Below are positions 38,401 through 49,738 of a DNA stretch of 64,000 bases, piece by piece. Location: positions 23,000 to 86,999 of the forward strand of contig JAERTJ010000085.1 of the NCBI GenBank assembly GCA_016844945.1, read 5' to 3'. Origin of the DNA: Fidelibacterota bacterium (GTDB lineage: Bacteria; Fidelibacterota; UBA8477; JABMPR01). Each line of letters starts with the position of its first letter. Position 1 is the first letter of the stretch. The position numbers and the translations under genes are program-made. The notes beneath the pieces are model-generated. The model had not been told where the DNA came from. It worked only from the letters and a program-made list of their open reading frames with translations, and did not search any database.

Positions 38401-38941
38401 TTGATCTACTCAGGAAGAGCATAAGGAAATTTGACCAGAACATCAGGTAGGGTATATCAATAGGAATGGCTCCTGCAGTCCAATAATATTCTGTTAGACC
38501 AACGGTCCAGATAACACTGAGCAATAAAATACCTACCAACTGGAAGGTTCCAGCCCTGGTCAGAACCAGCTCATCTCTTTCGTCAAACAATTCTGACCAT
38601 TTTCCTTTTTTGGATGTGGGTAACATCAAAAAAAGATTGATCAGAAGCATGACACATAACACCCCTGTGGAACTGATTCGAAAGGTATCATCCTTAAAAA
38701 AGTCTGTCACTGCATGACCATCAAACATCCAGAATAGAATAATGAGCCCAATGAACATGGACAATATGTTCCATAATGCTCGCTGCTGGATTGCCGCCAT
38801 TGGAATTTTCTGCTGTTCCCCATTTTCAGTCAATGCTCGTTTGCGATCGCGCAGACTCCTGAGAGTTTTAACCCCCAGGTATGCGCCAAAAGCACTCACC
38901 AAAAAAGCGATCGAAACTGTAATTATTAACCAGGTATTCAT
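38354..38941 (-). CDS. hypothetical membrane protein paired with the XRE regulator
   Basis: 195 aa, several TM segments, [12 protein letters not shown] motif; overlaps the regulator gene. Confidence 0.6.
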   Translation of the reverse strand: MNTWLIITVSIAFLVSAFGAYLGVKTLRSLRDRKRALTENGEQQKIPMAAIQQRALWNILSMFIGLIILFWMFDGHAVTDFFKDDTFRISSTGVLCVMLLINLFLMLPTSKKGKWSELFDERDELVLTRAGTFQLVGILLLSVIWTVGLTEYYWTAGAIPIDIPYLMFWSNFLMLFLSRSIGIVYGYWWMDRYGN

Positions 38942-39067
38942 GTTATCTCCCCTTTACTTGTAATGTTATTCATACATAGTATCATATATTTCATTCATGA
39001 TGTAATATATTTCATACATTACTATATCCAAGAGAATTTGATCAATGATCCCTTTGCAATCTTCAAA

Positions 39068-39616
39068 CTATTTTCTAGGGTTTTTCCAGTAGACTTCCTG
39101 GTTACCTGCTTGATGGTTTTCATATCGAGCCATCACAAAGAGTAAATCTGAAAGTCGATTTATATATTTTACTATTTCCGGTGCTACCGCCTCAGCCTGA
39201 TCAAGAGCAATAATACTGCGTTCCGCTCGTCGACAAACAGTTCTCGCAAGATGCAAATTAGCAGCAACCGGTGCCCCCCCCGGTAGAATAAATTCCTCAA
39301 GAGCTGGTAATGTTTCATTCAGTTCATCGATGTGGGTTTCCATATCATCTATGCGTTGACTTGAAATAAGACCTGTTATCATACCTGCAGAGGCTAGTTC
39401 TCCCCCGATATCGAAGAGAACATGCTGGATGGGAGTAAGGATTTCCCCAATGGCTTTGTGAGGATCCTGGGCTAATACAGTCCCCAGCAGACTGTTCAAT
39501 TCATCAATGTCACCATAAGCGGATACGCGTTGCGAATTTTTGGAAACTTTGTCACCATTGGCCAACCGGGTTTTACCCCTGTCACCCGTTCGGGTATAAA
39601 TCTTTGTAAGTCTCAT
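39068..39616 (-). CDS. cob(I)yrinic acid a,c-diamide adenosyltransferase, PduO type
   Basis: MRLTKIYTRTGDRGKTRLANGDKVSKNSQRVSAYGDIDELNSLLG, RTVCRRAERSI, NRLSDLLFVMAR. Confidence 0.95.
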   Translation of the reverse strand: MRLTKIYTRTGDRGKTRLANGDKVSKNSQRVSAYGDIDELNSLLGTVLAQDPHKAIGEILTPIQHVLFDIGGELASAGMITGLISSQRIDDMETHIDELNETLPALEEFILPGGAPVAANLHLARTVCRRAERSIIALDQAEAVAPEIVKYINRLSDLLFVMARYENHQAGNQEVYWKNPRK

Positions 39617-39640
39617 TTATGTGACCTCTCTCTTATCATG

Positions 39641-40885
39641 CTATCCATTCAGGTGATTTCGACTGACGATTTCCAAAACGACTACTGCTGACCACAAAAT
39701 AGTAAATACAACTGTGGACCAAATGGACAAAGATGGTCTCAATATCCGGTAATCTCGGTCCACGCTTTCAGAAATCAATAGGATTAGGTTGACTGCCCAT
39801 ACAGATCCTACCACGACTATCGCGACGAGGAATAATTGGCTAAGAAAGGGCTGTGATCCGATATAAACCAATGGATATAAAGCAAAGAAGATCGATACAA
39901 TGATCACACTTGAACTGAATCGAGGTCGTTCATGGATCAAGCCCCTGAGTCGTGCTCTATCTAATCCAGGTTCTTCACCTGATTCAATCATGACAAACAA
40001 ACCTGTCAGGGAGACAAACAAGAGGATTCTCAACAGGCTTATTAGTTCAGCGGATGGTATAAACATGTTCTCTATACCCATGCTCAGCAACAGAATTTCT
40101 TGTGAAATGAATAGGTACAAAAAGCGTTTCGTAATACTCTTGCTCCTGAACGCTATACCAAGTCCAAGCGCAACGACACTACCAGAGATCACATATTGTG
40201 TCACAGATGTGGTGTTACCATTAAAAACATTTGGAGTATCTCCAGGGATTCCAGAGAAGGTAAAATGAGCAAACCAGGTGAATAAGATTCCATAAAGTGC
40301 CACAATGGGTGCAGGTATTCCCTGCTTTCTCCAGCGTTTTTCCATATGGAGTAATAACAAAATCAAAAAAAGCATGTCAGGTAAAAGTTTTACCTGAGAA
40401 TCCCAGAGACTCAGCACACTTGCCAGAAACCAGATCCACAGCAAGTTTTTCTCCCCGGAAATAAACCTGTGTGATTTTCCTGATAGAACTCTTTCTAACT
40501 CTATGAGGAGTAATCCTACACCTCCCATACTAAGAAAACGGATAAAGCTGGACTGATGGAATACAGGGTGCATCAAAGGGGTCATCACCACGGCTGCCAA
40601 TCCCAGAATTACAGAATACAGATGCCCTGAATTTTTTGGGGTTCCTGAATAGTAGGCGCTTAGATGGAGAGCGACCAGCATCATACCCAGACTAAATATG
40701 ATGCCCGGTGCTACGGCTGGGAGTTTTAGCAGTGGAATCACACCTGCCACTAGGATAATGATTGAGGCAAATGCGAGTTGATGCTGGCGGCTTGCTGAAA
40801 TTTGTCGTCCCAGCCATTGAAGTAGTATTGCTGAGATCAACAAGTACCCTGCAACACCTCCGTTGATAAGATCAATTTGCCCCAT
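39641..40885 (-). CDS. hypothetical polytopic membrane protein
   Basis: 414 aa with about 12 hydrophobic segments. Confidence 0.55.
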   Translation of the reverse strand: MGQIDLINGGVAGYLLISAILLQWLGRQISASRQHQLAFASIIILVAGVIPLLKLPAVAPGIIFSLGMMLVALHLSAYYSGTPKNSGHLYSVILGLAAVVMTPLMHPVFHQSSFIRFLSMGGVGLLLIELERVLSGKSHRFISGEKNLLWIWFLASVLSLWDSQVKLLPDMLFLILLLLHMEKRWRKQGIPAPIVALYGILFTWFAHFTFSGIPGDTPNVFNGNTTSVTQYVISGSVVALGLGIAFRSKSITKRFLYLFISQEILLLSMGIENMFIPSAELISLLRILLFVSLTGLFVMIESGEEPGLDRARLRGLIHERPRFSSSVIIVSIFFALYPLVYIGSQPFLSQLFLVAIVVVGSVWAVNLILLISESVDRDYRILRPSLSIWSTVVFTILWSAVVVLEIVSRNHLNG

Positions 40886-40905
40886 CTGGAAAATTCAGAT
40901 CTAGA

Positions 40906-41298
40906 TCAAAGATCAAAGGGATCGTCGATCAACTCCATATATACATTGTTGGTATCATCATGAAATGAGAGTTTCACATAGTGACGTTGAGTCTCATCAA
41001 AAATATCAGCACCCTTTTCAGTCCCGAACAAAATGATGTGACCTTTGTAATGACCATATTCCTTTTTGAGTTCCTTGTGGTGGGAGAATACAAGATTCGT
41101 ATAACTCTCTCCCTCTCGGATTTGTATTTCACTTTTTGGACCGACGAAATCAGTCAATAGGTCAGGTCTGGAGACCAGGGACATATCCTTACCTATCCAG
41201 ACACTGAGCAGTTCCAGATGGAAAGGCAGGAATATTGAGTTTTTTATAAGGAAGCCAGTCTCTTTCGCTTCAATAGCCTGACGTATGGTTTTACTCAT
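40906..41298 (-). CDS. hypothetical protein
   Basis: 130-aa ORF between same-strand genes. Confidence 0.5.
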   Translation of the reverse strand: MSKTIRQAIEAKETGFLIKNSIFLPFHLELLSVWIGKDMSLVSRPDLLTDFVGPKSEIQIREGESYTNLVFSHHKELKKEYGHYKGHIILFGTEKGADIFDETQRHYVKLSFHDDTNNVYMELIDDPFDL

Positions 41299-41321
41299 GA
41301 TTGTTCTCCTGTACTTAGCTT

Positions 41322-42809
41322 TTACAGATTAAAAAAGACCCACCAGACAACAAAGAAAATAGGCAAGAGGATAGGAATGGAGTATTTGAAAATGTATCCT
41401 AGAAAACTGGGTACATCCACACCGGCTTGCTCGGCAATATTTTTCACCATAAAGTTTGGTGCATTACCAATATAGGTCATGGCACCAAAGAATACGGCTG
41501 CCACTGATATTGCCATGAGATAAATGACAGAATTGGAATCTCCCGGTATTGGCGATGCTACCCCCTGGGAGAATTCCTGAACATCGCTGATAGTACCGAT
41601 ATCCAGACCAAATTTACCCAAAGACCCTGCAAGGAAGTTTAAATAGGTCGGTGCATTGTCAAGCACGCCGGAAAGTGAACCCGTCAACCAGTAGAATCGA
41701 CTGACGATGAATTCTGCAGCATTCTCCTTGGCATAGGCACCTATGAGTTGAAGTGCAGGAATCATAGTTGCAAATATTCCAACAAATAGATAGGCAACTT
41801 CTTTGATGGGTTCAAAGTTGAACTCATTACCCTTCAGGGCATCCTTATCGCCATTCTTATAGGCCAGAAAAGCAACGGTGAACATGATGATTTCTCTAAT
41901 ACCAAACGGGACATGAAACATCTTTTGCAGACTAGGAAATCCTTTTATGACGGCAGGATCCATAAATACTGAGATGATGACAACACCGAGATAGATAAAG
42001 TTCTTCGTGCCAATGATTTCAAGAGATTTCCCTTCTGAGCTCACTGTCTTACCACTGGGTATTCTCATATCAAAAGCTACAAAAACTGCGATGACAGCCA
42101 GAACTGTTACCAGCCAGATATGCCAGACATTTCCAATGACCCAGAAGAAGGGTACACCTTTTAGGAAACCTAGAAATAACGGTGGATCTCCAATGGGTGT
42201 TAATCCCCCACCGATGTTGCTGACTATGAAAATAAAGAAGATCACGTGAAAAGGTTTTAAACGACCTTCATTCAATCTCATAAAGGGTCGAATGAGCAAC
42301 ATGGATGCACCTGTGGTGCCAATAAAATTAGATAGCACTGCTCCACCCAGCAAGATTGCAGCATTCACCCAGGGTTTTCCTGTCGAGTGAAATTTGATAA
42401 GTATACCGCCGGAAGCCACAAAGAGAGCCGTCAAAAGAGCGATAAATGAGATGTACTCTTCCAGCGTATGAAGCAGACTCGTAACACCATGATCCATAAG
42501 AAATCCATAGTAGACGGCAACGATACTACCGAGAGCCATGGCAATCTTGGGGTAATGATGTTCCCAAAGATGGGGATAAAAAAGTGGACCCGTTGCTATC
42601 ATGATCAGCAGAATGGCAAAAGGTGCAACTAACCACATGGGTGGCAGGGCAGAATGGTGATCGCCGCTCGCTTCAGCGTGCATCCCCGTTTCATGTCCTG
42701 CTGCTTGTGCTTCAGTTGCATGTTCTGCCCCGTGGGTATCCTCTGCAAGGACTGGACTCACGAGCAACAGTGCCAGTAGAATTAATTTTACAAATACCAA
42801 CATCCTCAT
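41322..42809 (-). CDS. Na+/H+ antiporter, NhaD-like
   Basis: 495 aa; NFIGTTGASMLLIRP, GGGLTPIGDPPLFLGFL, YIGNAPNFMVKNIAE. Confidence 0.9.
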   Translation of the reverse strand: MRMLVFVKLILLALLLVSPVLAEDTHGAEHATEAQAAGHETGMHAEASGDHHSALPPMWLVAPFAILLIMIATGPLFYPHLWEHHYPKIAMALGSIVAVYYGFLMDHGVTSLLHTLEEYISFIALLTALFVASGGILIKFHSTGKPWVNAAILLGGAVLSNFIGTTGASMLLIRPFMRLNEGRLKPFHVIFFIFIVSNIGGGLTPIGDPPLFLGFLKGVPFFWVIGNVWHIWLVTVLAVIAVFVAFDMRIPSGKTVSSEGKSLEIIGTKNFIYLGVVIISVFMDPAVIKGFPSLQKMFHVPFGIREIIMFTVAFLAYKNGDKDALKGNEFNFEPIKEVAYLFVGIFATMIPALQLIGAYAKENAAEFIVSRFYWLTGSLSGVLDNAPTYLNFLAGSLGKFGLDIGTISDVQEFSQGVASPIPGDSNSVIYLMAISVAAVFFGAMTYIGNAPNFMVKNIAEQAGVDVPSFLGYIFKYSIPILLPIFFVVWWVFFNL

Positions 42810-43408
42810 TATTCGATTTCCTTTATTTCAAATCTATTCAACTTTATGTATTCGTATATCGACTCAGATTCACTATCCTTGAAAAGGTCATCCATACCTT
42901 CCCAGAATGAGTCGAGCCGTATGCAGAATTTCTTCTCATACAAGTATGCCTGAATGAGCATATCCAACTTGTCAATGCGTTTAACCAGGCGTGCTTCAAT
43001 GGATTTATTTTCCTCGAACTCTTCCCAGAGTTCTTTAAAATATGCACCTTCTCGAACACCCGAAATAATACGCTGAAAAGCTTCTGCCTCAGCTCTGTAT
43101 TTATCATCTTCACTCACATCATCTTGCGGTGTCAGATCACCGACGATTGATTCTGCGATATCATGGATGAGTGCCATGTTCAATGCGCGCTCTACACTCA
43201 CATCTCGCTCACGTAATGTCGGTGCTAGAAAGAGAATGAGAATCGACATCCCATAGCTATGACCGGCAATGGATTCTACTTCCAACGCTGCAATTCCAGA
43301 TTGGATCCACCCTGAGCGAGGGATTGATTTCAGATGATAAATATTTTCCAGACTTGCAATCAGAGCGGGGGCGGAAAATTCAGTACCTGGTGCATTCATA
43401 AGCGACAA
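42809..43408 (-). CDS. HD-domain hydrolase (YfbR/HDDC2-like)
   Basis: AGHSYGMSILILFL, MALIHDIAESIVGDLTP. Confidence 0.85.
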   Translation of the reverse strand: MSLMNAPGTEFSAPALIASLENIYHLKSIPRSGWIQSGIAALEVESIAGHSYGMSILILFLAPTLRERDVSVERALNMALIHDIAESIVGDLTPQDDVSEDDKYRAEAEAFQRIISGVREGAYFKELWEEFEENKSIEARLVKRIDKLDMLIQAYLYEKKFCIRLDSFWEGMDDLFKDSESESIYEYIKLNRFEIKEIE

Positions 43409-43666
43409 AGATAAAATAAAGGGGAGTGATTGCTAAGGCGATTTACCCCATTCTTGAATTGCCATGGTGCTGAAAACCCGGGGAGGACCAGTATTTTTGT
43501 TTGCACAGGCATAAAGTTTACCAATTATTCTTAACTTACTATGACACAGGCTATTACAGAATCGATATCAAGCTAAACAAATAGAGTTATCCACATGTTT
43601 CACACCTAAAGTAGGTGTTGAGGTGATGCGTAAAAAGACTTGAGGGTGTATTAGATACAGTCGCCG

Positions 43667-44128
43667 CTACGGCATCTCAAATTTAACTTCAGGATGGCGT
43701 ACTATTAGAACGGGACAGTGTGCTTTCCGAACAACTTTTTCAGCGGTCGATCCATAAATGGCATGGCTGAAGCCACTCAAGCCATGGGTTGCCATGACTA
43801 TCATATCCATCTCATGCCCCTTTGCAAATGCAACAATTTCACGCCATGGCTTTCCATGGAGATTCATAGTTTCAGTTTCTATATCAGCAGGAATCTGCTC
43901 CTTGGTTATTTTTGCCAGAGATTCATCGACATAACCACTGAGCTGCTTTTCTATATCCGGATAACTGTAGGTTCCCCAAGCAAAATCAACAGGTGCGATG
44001 ATGGGTTCAACCACATGCAGAATGTGTAATTTGGATTGATATTTTTGTGCCAGATCTATGGCAAAAGGTAAGGCATATTTTGCCGACTCTGAAAAATCTG
44101 TAGGCACTAAGATGTTCGTGTAATCCAT
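43667..44128 (-). CDS. universal stress protein (UspA family)
   Basis: NILVPTDFSESAKYALPFA, MIVMATHGLSGFSHAIYGSTAEKVVRKAHCPVLIVR. Confidence 0.95.
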   Translation of the reverse strand: MDYTNILVPTDFSESAKYALPFAIDLAQKYQSKLHILHVVEPIIAPVDFAWGTYSYPDIEKQLSGYVDESLAKITKEQIPADIETETMNLHGKPWREIVAFAKGHEMDMIVMATHGLSGFSHAIYGSTAEKVVRKAHCPVLIVRHPEVKFEMP

Positions 44129-44158
44129 GCTATAACCTCCTGTTGTTGGTGGAGGAAA

Positions 44159-45598
44159 TTATGATGCGAACTCCCTCCCCAGATCCAGACCTTTCTGAAA
44201 AGCTTTCAGATTGATCTCTAAGAGATGACGTTTCTTAAAGATAAGCGGTAGAACCCTCTGAACCACTAATGGATCGAGAAAATTTGAAAATCCAGCCAAC
44301 ACACCTAGAATGACAACATTGGAAATTCTCGTGTTGCCTAATTCCTTTGCAATCTCAGTTGCTGGAATTGGAACGCGCACAATATCTGTTCGTTTGGGGT
44401 CAATGTCGATGAGTGAGTTATCCCATAAAATAGCACCTCCCTCTACCACATCCTCCTCAAACTTTTCAAGGGATGGGCGATTCATGGCGATAAGAATGGA
44501 CGGGTGGGTCACAAGGGGTGATCCAATGCTTGAGCGGGACAGTTTGACATGACAGTTTGCTGTCCCCCCTCTCATCTCAGGTCCATATGAAGGAATCCAA
44601 CTCACTTCCAGGTTTTCACGCATGCCGATTTCACTGAGCCAGACACCTAGAGAGAGAACACCCTGACCTCCAAATCCGGCAATCTTAATTTCCTCATCAA
44701 TTTGCTCGGAAATTTTTAGCTCTGAGTCATCAACTTTAATCTTATCTGCTTCCAGCCCTATGAGCTTGGGGATTCTTTCAGGTGTCGCCAGATTGAGGTC
44801 TAAGTCAAGGGGTTCAACCTGGAGAGCAATATCCTTATAGACACCCAGTGGGAAATTCTTCACCAGTGTGGATTTGATCCACTCTTCAGATTGAGGGGCA
44901 GTCATTTTCCAACCTGTTGGACAAGTAGAAAGCACTTCAACAAAGGAAAAACCCTTCTTCTTAATCTGATTCATGATCCCTTTTCTCACCGCTTTCCTGG
45001 CGGCTGCAATGGAGCGGGTATCTGCCATCATGACCCGTTCTACATAAACTGGGGATTCAAGACTTGAGATGATTTCAGCCATACGAATGGGATAGCCCTC
45101 ATTCTGCAGGGTACGGCCATAAGGAGTCGTAGTCGTTTTCTGTCCGATCAGAGTGGTGGGAGCCATTTGGCCACCTGTCATCCCATAAATCGCATTGTTC
45201 ACAAAGAAAACTGTCATGGCTTCGCCGCGATTAGCAGCATGCAGGATTTCATTCCCACCGATAGCTGCCAGATCACCATCCCCCTGATAGGAAATGACAA
45301 TGGACTCTGGTAATGCTCTTTTGACACCAGTTGCAACGGCAGGTGCTCTACCATGGGCCGATTGGATATTTCCAGCGTTAAAATAGTAGTATGCAAAAAC
45401 ACTACAGCCAACGGGGCTGACAAATACGCAGTTTTCCGCTGCGCCAAAATCAGACAACGCCTCAGCAATGAGTTTGTGAAGAATTCCATGGCCACAACCT
45501 GGACAATAGTGCGTTTGCTCCTTATTGTTTCCAGGGCGTCGCTCATAGGAATCATAGAAACCGTCAGATTTACCTAATATTTTGAGTTTGGTGCTCAT
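44159..45598 (-). CDS. 2-oxoacid:ferredoxin oxidoreductase, fused beta (TPP) and gamma subunits
   Basis: Beta: [19 protein letters not shown]...[16 protein letters not shown]; gamma: [22 protein letters not shown]...[15 protein letters not shown]. Confidence 0.92.
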   Translation of the reverse strand: MSTKLKILGKSDGFYDSYERRPGNNKEQTHYCPGCGHGILHKLIAEALSDFGAAENCVFVSPVGCSVFAYYYFNAGNIQSAHGRAPAVATGVKRALPESIVISYQGDGDLAAIGGNEILHAANRGEAMTVFFVNNAIYGMTGGQMAPTTLIGQKTTTTPYGRTLQNEGYPIRMAEIISSLESPVYVERVMMADTRSIAAARKAVRKGIMNQIKKKGFSFVEVLSTCPTGWKMTAPQSEEWIKSTLVKNFPLGVYKDIALQVEPLDLDLNLATPERIPKLIGLEADKIKVDDSELKISEQIDEEIKIAGFGGQGVLSLGVWLSEIGMRENLEVSWIPSYGPEMRGGTANCHVKLSRSSIGSPLVTHPSILIAMNRPSLEKFEEDVVEGGAILWDNSLIDIDPKRTDIVRVPIPATEIAKELGNTRISNVVILGVLAGFSNFLDPLVVQRVLPLIFKKRHLLEINLKAFQKGLDLGREFAS

Positions 45599-46653
45599 AG
45601 TACCCTCATCATGCGTTTGATCTCGTGAACCAATTCTTTTATTGAGGGGACATTTCCCCCCATTCTTCCGTAAAACTCAACTGGCTTGGCACCATTGACT
45701 GCCAGTCTTACATCATCCACCATTTGACCATTGCTAAGCTCAATCACACTAAAGGCTTTCACGTGGTCCATGGCAGCAATCTCAGCGATTCTTTTACCGG
45801 GAAATGGCATCAGGGTGATGGGACGCAACATTCCAACCTTCACACCCTCTACCCTGAGTTGATCAATTGCAGTGTGGATCATTCTGGAGACGATGCCATA
45901 ACCAACAACGATAAAGTCAGCATCATCTAATCGATATTCTTCAAATCGCGTCTCATTATTTTCAATAATTTCATATTTTCGCTGTAATTTCTGGTTGTGA
46001 CGTTCCAGATCATCTGGGTCTAACTCAATGGAACTAATGAGATTTGTTCGATCTGTTGCCACCCCTCGTACCGCCCATTTCTTTTCCGCAAATTCAGTCA
46101 CAGGATCAGGAAAATCAACAGGCTCCATCATTTGTCCGATAAACCCATCTGCCAAAACCACGGCTGGGTTACGATATTTATCAGCAAGATCAAACGCTAA
46201 CATGGTGAGGTCACACATCTCTTGTGCCGAGTTTGGTGCGACGACTATATTTTTATAATTACCATGTCCCCCCCCCTTGACAACCTGATGATAATCACTT
46301 TGTTCTGGAGCAATATTACCCAAACCGGGACCACCACGCATGATATCCACGACGACACAGGGCAACTCAGCTCCAGCCAGATACGACATCCCTTCCTGCT
46401 TTAAGCTAAACCCGGGACTGGAACTCGCAGTCATTGACCGAATACCTGTCCCAGCTGCACCATAAACCATATTTATTGCTGCGATTTCACTCTCAGCCTG
46501 CAAAAATGTACCGCCTACCAACGGCATGTACTGAGCAGCAGCATGGGCAATCTCACTCGCCGGTGTAATTGGATACCCATAATATGCGCGACAGCCGGCT
46601 AGAATAGCTCCCTTGACAATCGCCTCATTCCCTTTTACAAATTGCTTAGCCAT
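45595..46653 (-). CDS. 2-oxoacid:ferredoxin oxidoreductase alpha subunit (VorB-like)
   Basis: [53 protein letters not shown]. Confidence 0.92.
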   Translation of the reverse strand: MAKQFVKGNEAIVKGAILAGCRAYYGYPITPASEIAHAAAQYMPLVGGTFLQAESEIAAINMVYGAAGTGIRSMTASSSPGFSLKQEGMSYLAGAELPCVVVDIMRGGPGLGNIAPEQSDYHQVVKGGGHGNYKNIVVAPNSAQEMCDLTMLAFDLADKYRNPAVVLADGFIGQMMEPVDFPDPVTEFAEKKWAVRGVATDRTNLISSIELDPDDLERHNQKLQRKYEIIENNETRFEEYRLDDADFIVVGYGIVSRMIHTAIDQLRVEGVKVGMLRPITLMPFPGKRIAEIAAMDHVKAFSVIELSNGQMVDDVRLAVNGAKPVEFYGRMGGNVPSIKELVHEIKRMMRVL

Positions 46654-46656
46654 GCA

Positions 46657-47025
46657 TTACTCCGCGAAACTCAGGTTTCTAAAATTGCTTAAGATGACTT
46701 CCTGCCCACACGCTTCACACTGGGCAAGCCCCTTGACAGAATCAGTAACAGTCAAGCTGCTAGGTTCGTTTTTGCTCTGACAGATATATGATTCCTTAGC
46801 TTCAGCCCAGTTTTTGTAGACAGTTATGGCGCCAGGCTCCGGACAAGCATAGTAGCAAACACCACAACCTGTACATCCTTCACCGTCATATTCAGCTGGA
46901 CTATATCCATGGGTATTAAAACTATCTGCCAGATGCAGAACATCCACTGGACATGCAACGACACAAAGTTTGCATCCCTTGCATTCCTCCACGTTGACTG
47001 CAACCAGTCCTCGGGCATTCGCCAT
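46657..47025 (-). CDS. 2-oxoacid:ferredoxin oxidoreductase 2x[4Fe-4S] delta-type subunit
   Basis: [17 protein letters not shown] and [18 protein letters not shown]. Confidence 0.92.
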   Translation of the reverse strand: MANARGLVAVNVEECKGCKLCVVACPVDVLHLADSFNTHGYSPAEYDGEGCTGCGVCYYACPEPGAITVYKNWAEAKESYICQSKNEPSSLTVTDSVKGLAQCEACGQEVILSNFRNLSFAE

Positions 47026-47065
47026 ATTCAGAACCTCCTCAGATTCACATCATATTCACTTGTAA

Positions 47066-48364
47066 TCAATGTAATAATTTGCTTTCAAATAGTTGTTTTT
47101 GCAGATCTTCCCGGAAATCAGGATGAGCAATTTCAATGAGGGACTTTGCCCGCTGACGCAAGGTTTTGCCATGGAGATGGGCAATGCCAAACTCCGTCAC
47201 GATATAATGGACATCGCCCCTGCTGGTGGTGACCGCAGCCCCTGGCTTCAGGTCGAGTACAATTCTAGATTGCGTCCCCTTTTTAGCTGTTGAAGGCATT
47301 GCAATAATGGGTTTCCCTCCATTGCTTCTGGAAGCCCCGCGCATGAAATCCACCTGACCTCCAATCCCAGAGAAATTTGTACGACCCATTGAGTCAGAAC
47401 ATACTTGTCCAGTAAGGTCAATTTCGATGGATGAGTTGATGGCGACCATTTTATCGTTTTTGGCTATGATGTATGGATCATTTACATAATCAGTGGGATG
47501 AAATTCCATAAAAGGATTCTCGTGGATAAAGTCATAGACATGTTGCGAGCCCATGACAATACTTGAAACTACTTTTCCGGGATGCAAAGTCTTCTCTTCA
47601 CCATTTATCACTCCAGCTTCAACCAGAGCAACAACACCATCACTAAACATCTCCGTGTGGATACCCAGATTTCTTTTATCCTTCAAATAATGCAGGGTGG
47701 CATCTGGGATTGCGCCAATGCCCATTTGCAGGGTTGAGCCATCTTCAATCAGGCTGGCTATATATTTCCCAATCTGCATGTGGCGTTCTGATAGCTCGAC
47801 TTTGGGTGCTTGGAATAGAGGCTCATCCGCCTCAACGATAAAATCCAGTTTTGAGGCATGGATGAAATTATCGCCATGGACCCGGGGCATCTGCCGGTTT
47901 ACCATCGCTACAATTGTTTTAGCAACTTTACAGGCAGCAATGGTTGTATCTGTGCTCACTCCAAAGCTACAAAATCCATGTGAATCCGGTGGGCTCACAT
48001 GAATAATAGCCACATCTACAGGAATGTTTCCATTCTTAAACAACCCGGGAATTTCTGATAAAAAGATGGGGGTCCAATCCGCTCTACCCGCATTCACAGC
48101 TTCACGAACATTGGTGCCAGTAAAAAGGGAGTTGAGTCGGACATGACCTTCCATTTCCGGTGTTACATATCCCGCATCCCCCAGACTCAAAATATGACTG
48201 ATGGTCACATCTTCCAGCTCGAGAGCCCGTTTGCTAAAGGCATCGACAAAAATTTGCGGTGTTGCGGCACCAGCATGTAAATAAACAGAATCCCGAGATT
48301 TTATGAGGTGCATAGCCTCTTCAGGTGTTCCTATGCGTTCTCTATATTGGTCAGTCCAGGTCAT
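47066..48364 (-). CDS. acetyl-CoA hydrolase/transferase family (4-hydroxybutyrate CoA-transferase-like)
   Basis: LQMGIGAIPDATLHYLKDKRNLGIHTEMFSDGVVALVEAGVING; IVTEFGIAHLHGKTLRQRAKSLIEIAHPDFRE. Confidence 0.92.
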   Translation of the reverse strand: MTWTDQYRERIGTPEEAMHLIKSRDSVYLHAGAATPQIFVDAFSKRALELEDVTISHILSLGDAGYVTPEMEGHVRLNSLFTGTNVREAVNAGRADWTPIFLSEIPGLFKNGNIPVDVAIIHVSPPDSHGFCSFGVSTDTTIAACKVAKTIVAMVNRQMPRVHGDNFIHASKLDFIVEADEPLFQAPKVELSERHMQIGKYIASLIEDGSTLQMGIGAIPDATLHYLKDKRNLGIHTEMFSDGVVALVEAGVINGEEKTLHPGKVVSSIVMGSQHVYDFIHENPFMEFHPTDYVNDPYIIAKNDKMVAINSSIEIDLTGQVCSDSMGRTNFSGIGGQVDFMRGASRSNGGKPIIAMPSTAKKGTQSRIVLDLKPGAAVTTSRGDVHYIVTEFGIAHLHGKTLRQRAKSLIEIAHPDFREDLQKQLFESKLLH

Positions 48365-49458
48365 TATATTTTTATTCCGAATCTACGGTTTAGTACAGGC
48401 TGCATATTCCGACCTTCAAGTGTATAGAGACCTTTTTTGAGGACATAAGAATCCTTAAGGACTTTCCCCACTCCTAACTCGGCTATTTGGTTCAAATATT
48501 TGGATAGCACATTGCTCAGGGCGATTGATGTGGTACGATTTATACCAGAAGTGATGTTAGGAACACAATAATGGATAACGCCTTCTTCAACATATACTGG
48601 ATCTGAAAGGAGGGTTGGTCGGGAAGTCTCACTTGCCCCACCTTCATCTACAGAGTAATCAATGAGCACTGCTAGATGCTTCATATTTTTAACCATCTCC
48701 CGGGTAATGACATGAGGAGTCACCGCGCCCCTTTCCAGGATGGCTGCCACGACAACATCTGCAAAGGATAAGGTCTTTTCCACGGCTGTCTGATTGGCAT
48801 AGATGGTTGTGACCTGATCACCCAGGTAGTTTTTGATTTTTCTCAGTTGCTCAATGTTTTTATCCAGCACATGAACCTGAGCACCTAAGCCTGCAAATGC
48901 CTTTGCAGCGCTATGGCCAACCATTCCTGCGCCAAGAATTACCACCGAGGCTGGAGCCACACCAGGTACGCTGCCCAGCAACACACCTCTACCCATAGGA
49001 TCACGACCCAGGTAATTACCTGCAATCACGGGGGCCATTTGCCCAGCCAGTTCGCTCATAATGTTAAGGATGGGACGAGACCCGTCCTCCTCTTCCATGA
49101 GCTCCATCCCAATAAGTGTAATTTTCTTGTCGGTAAGACCTTTGAACACCTCAGGCGAACTCACGGTAAGATGTTGAAAGGAAAAGACCGTCTGACCCTC
49201 AAGCATGAAACCCAATGACTCTTCATCTATAGGTAATATCTTGAGTAACACATCTGAGCGGCCATAGATTTCTTCATGGCTGAAAACAATCTGGGCACCT
49301 TTGTTAAGATAATCCTGATCGGTGAACCCACTGGCGTCACCTGCCCCAGACTCGACGAAAACCGTGTGCCCTCTTTTACTGAGTGACTTCGCTCCGTTAG
49401 GTGTTAAACAGACTCGTTTTTCGTTTAATCGGCTTTCATGCAGAATTCCAAAATTCAT
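48364..49458 (-). CDS. alanine dehydrogenase/NAD(P) transhydrogenase alpha-like
   Basis: GILHESRLNEKRVCLTPNGAKSL; VVILGAGMVGHSAAKAFAGLGAQVHVLD; VLIDYSVDEGGASETSRPT. Confidence 0.85.
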   Translation of the reverse strand: MNFGILHESRLNEKRVCLTPNGAKSLSKRGHTVFVESGAGDASGFTDQDYLNKGAQIVFSHEEIYGRSDVLLKILPIDEESLGFMLEGQTVFSFQHLTVSSPEVFKGLTDKKITLIGMELMEEEDGSRPILNIMSELAGQMAPVIAGNYLGRDPMGRGVLLGSVPGVAPASVVILGAGMVGHSAAKAFAGLGAQVHVLDKNIEQLRKIKNYLGDQVTTIYANQTAVEKTLSFADVVVAAILERGAVTPHVITREMVKNMKHLAVLIDYSVDEGGASETSRPTLLSDPVYVEEGVIHYCVPNITSGINRTTSIALSNVLSKYLNQIAELGVGKVLKDSYVLKKGLYTLEGRNMQPVLNRRFGIKI

Positions 49459-49738
49459 TGCAGGCTCCCAATTTTTCCCCTCTTGACCACTTTCTCATTA
49501 TTAGAGACAAACAGTGTGCCAAGAACAGATAGTTTATAATATGTGCAAAACCAATACTTCTGGACTATGCTGGTGCTTAATTCAGAAATGTTCATTAAGT
49601 TGTATTATCAAGATTGAGAAATCTTACGTCTTGATAAATAAAACAAAAATGTCAAGCTTCCAACCCTACAGTTACCTCAAATCCTCTTTTCAGAGTAAAT
49701 GGGCATTTTTAATATGAATATCTCACTTATTTTAAAAC

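Noticed and set aside
38963-39033. AT-rich run with repeated ATATATTTCAT(A/T)CAT units considered as a CRISPR-like or tandem repeat
   Set aside because: Only two or three imperfect short units in a promoter-like gap upstream of 38941; no regular spacer structure.
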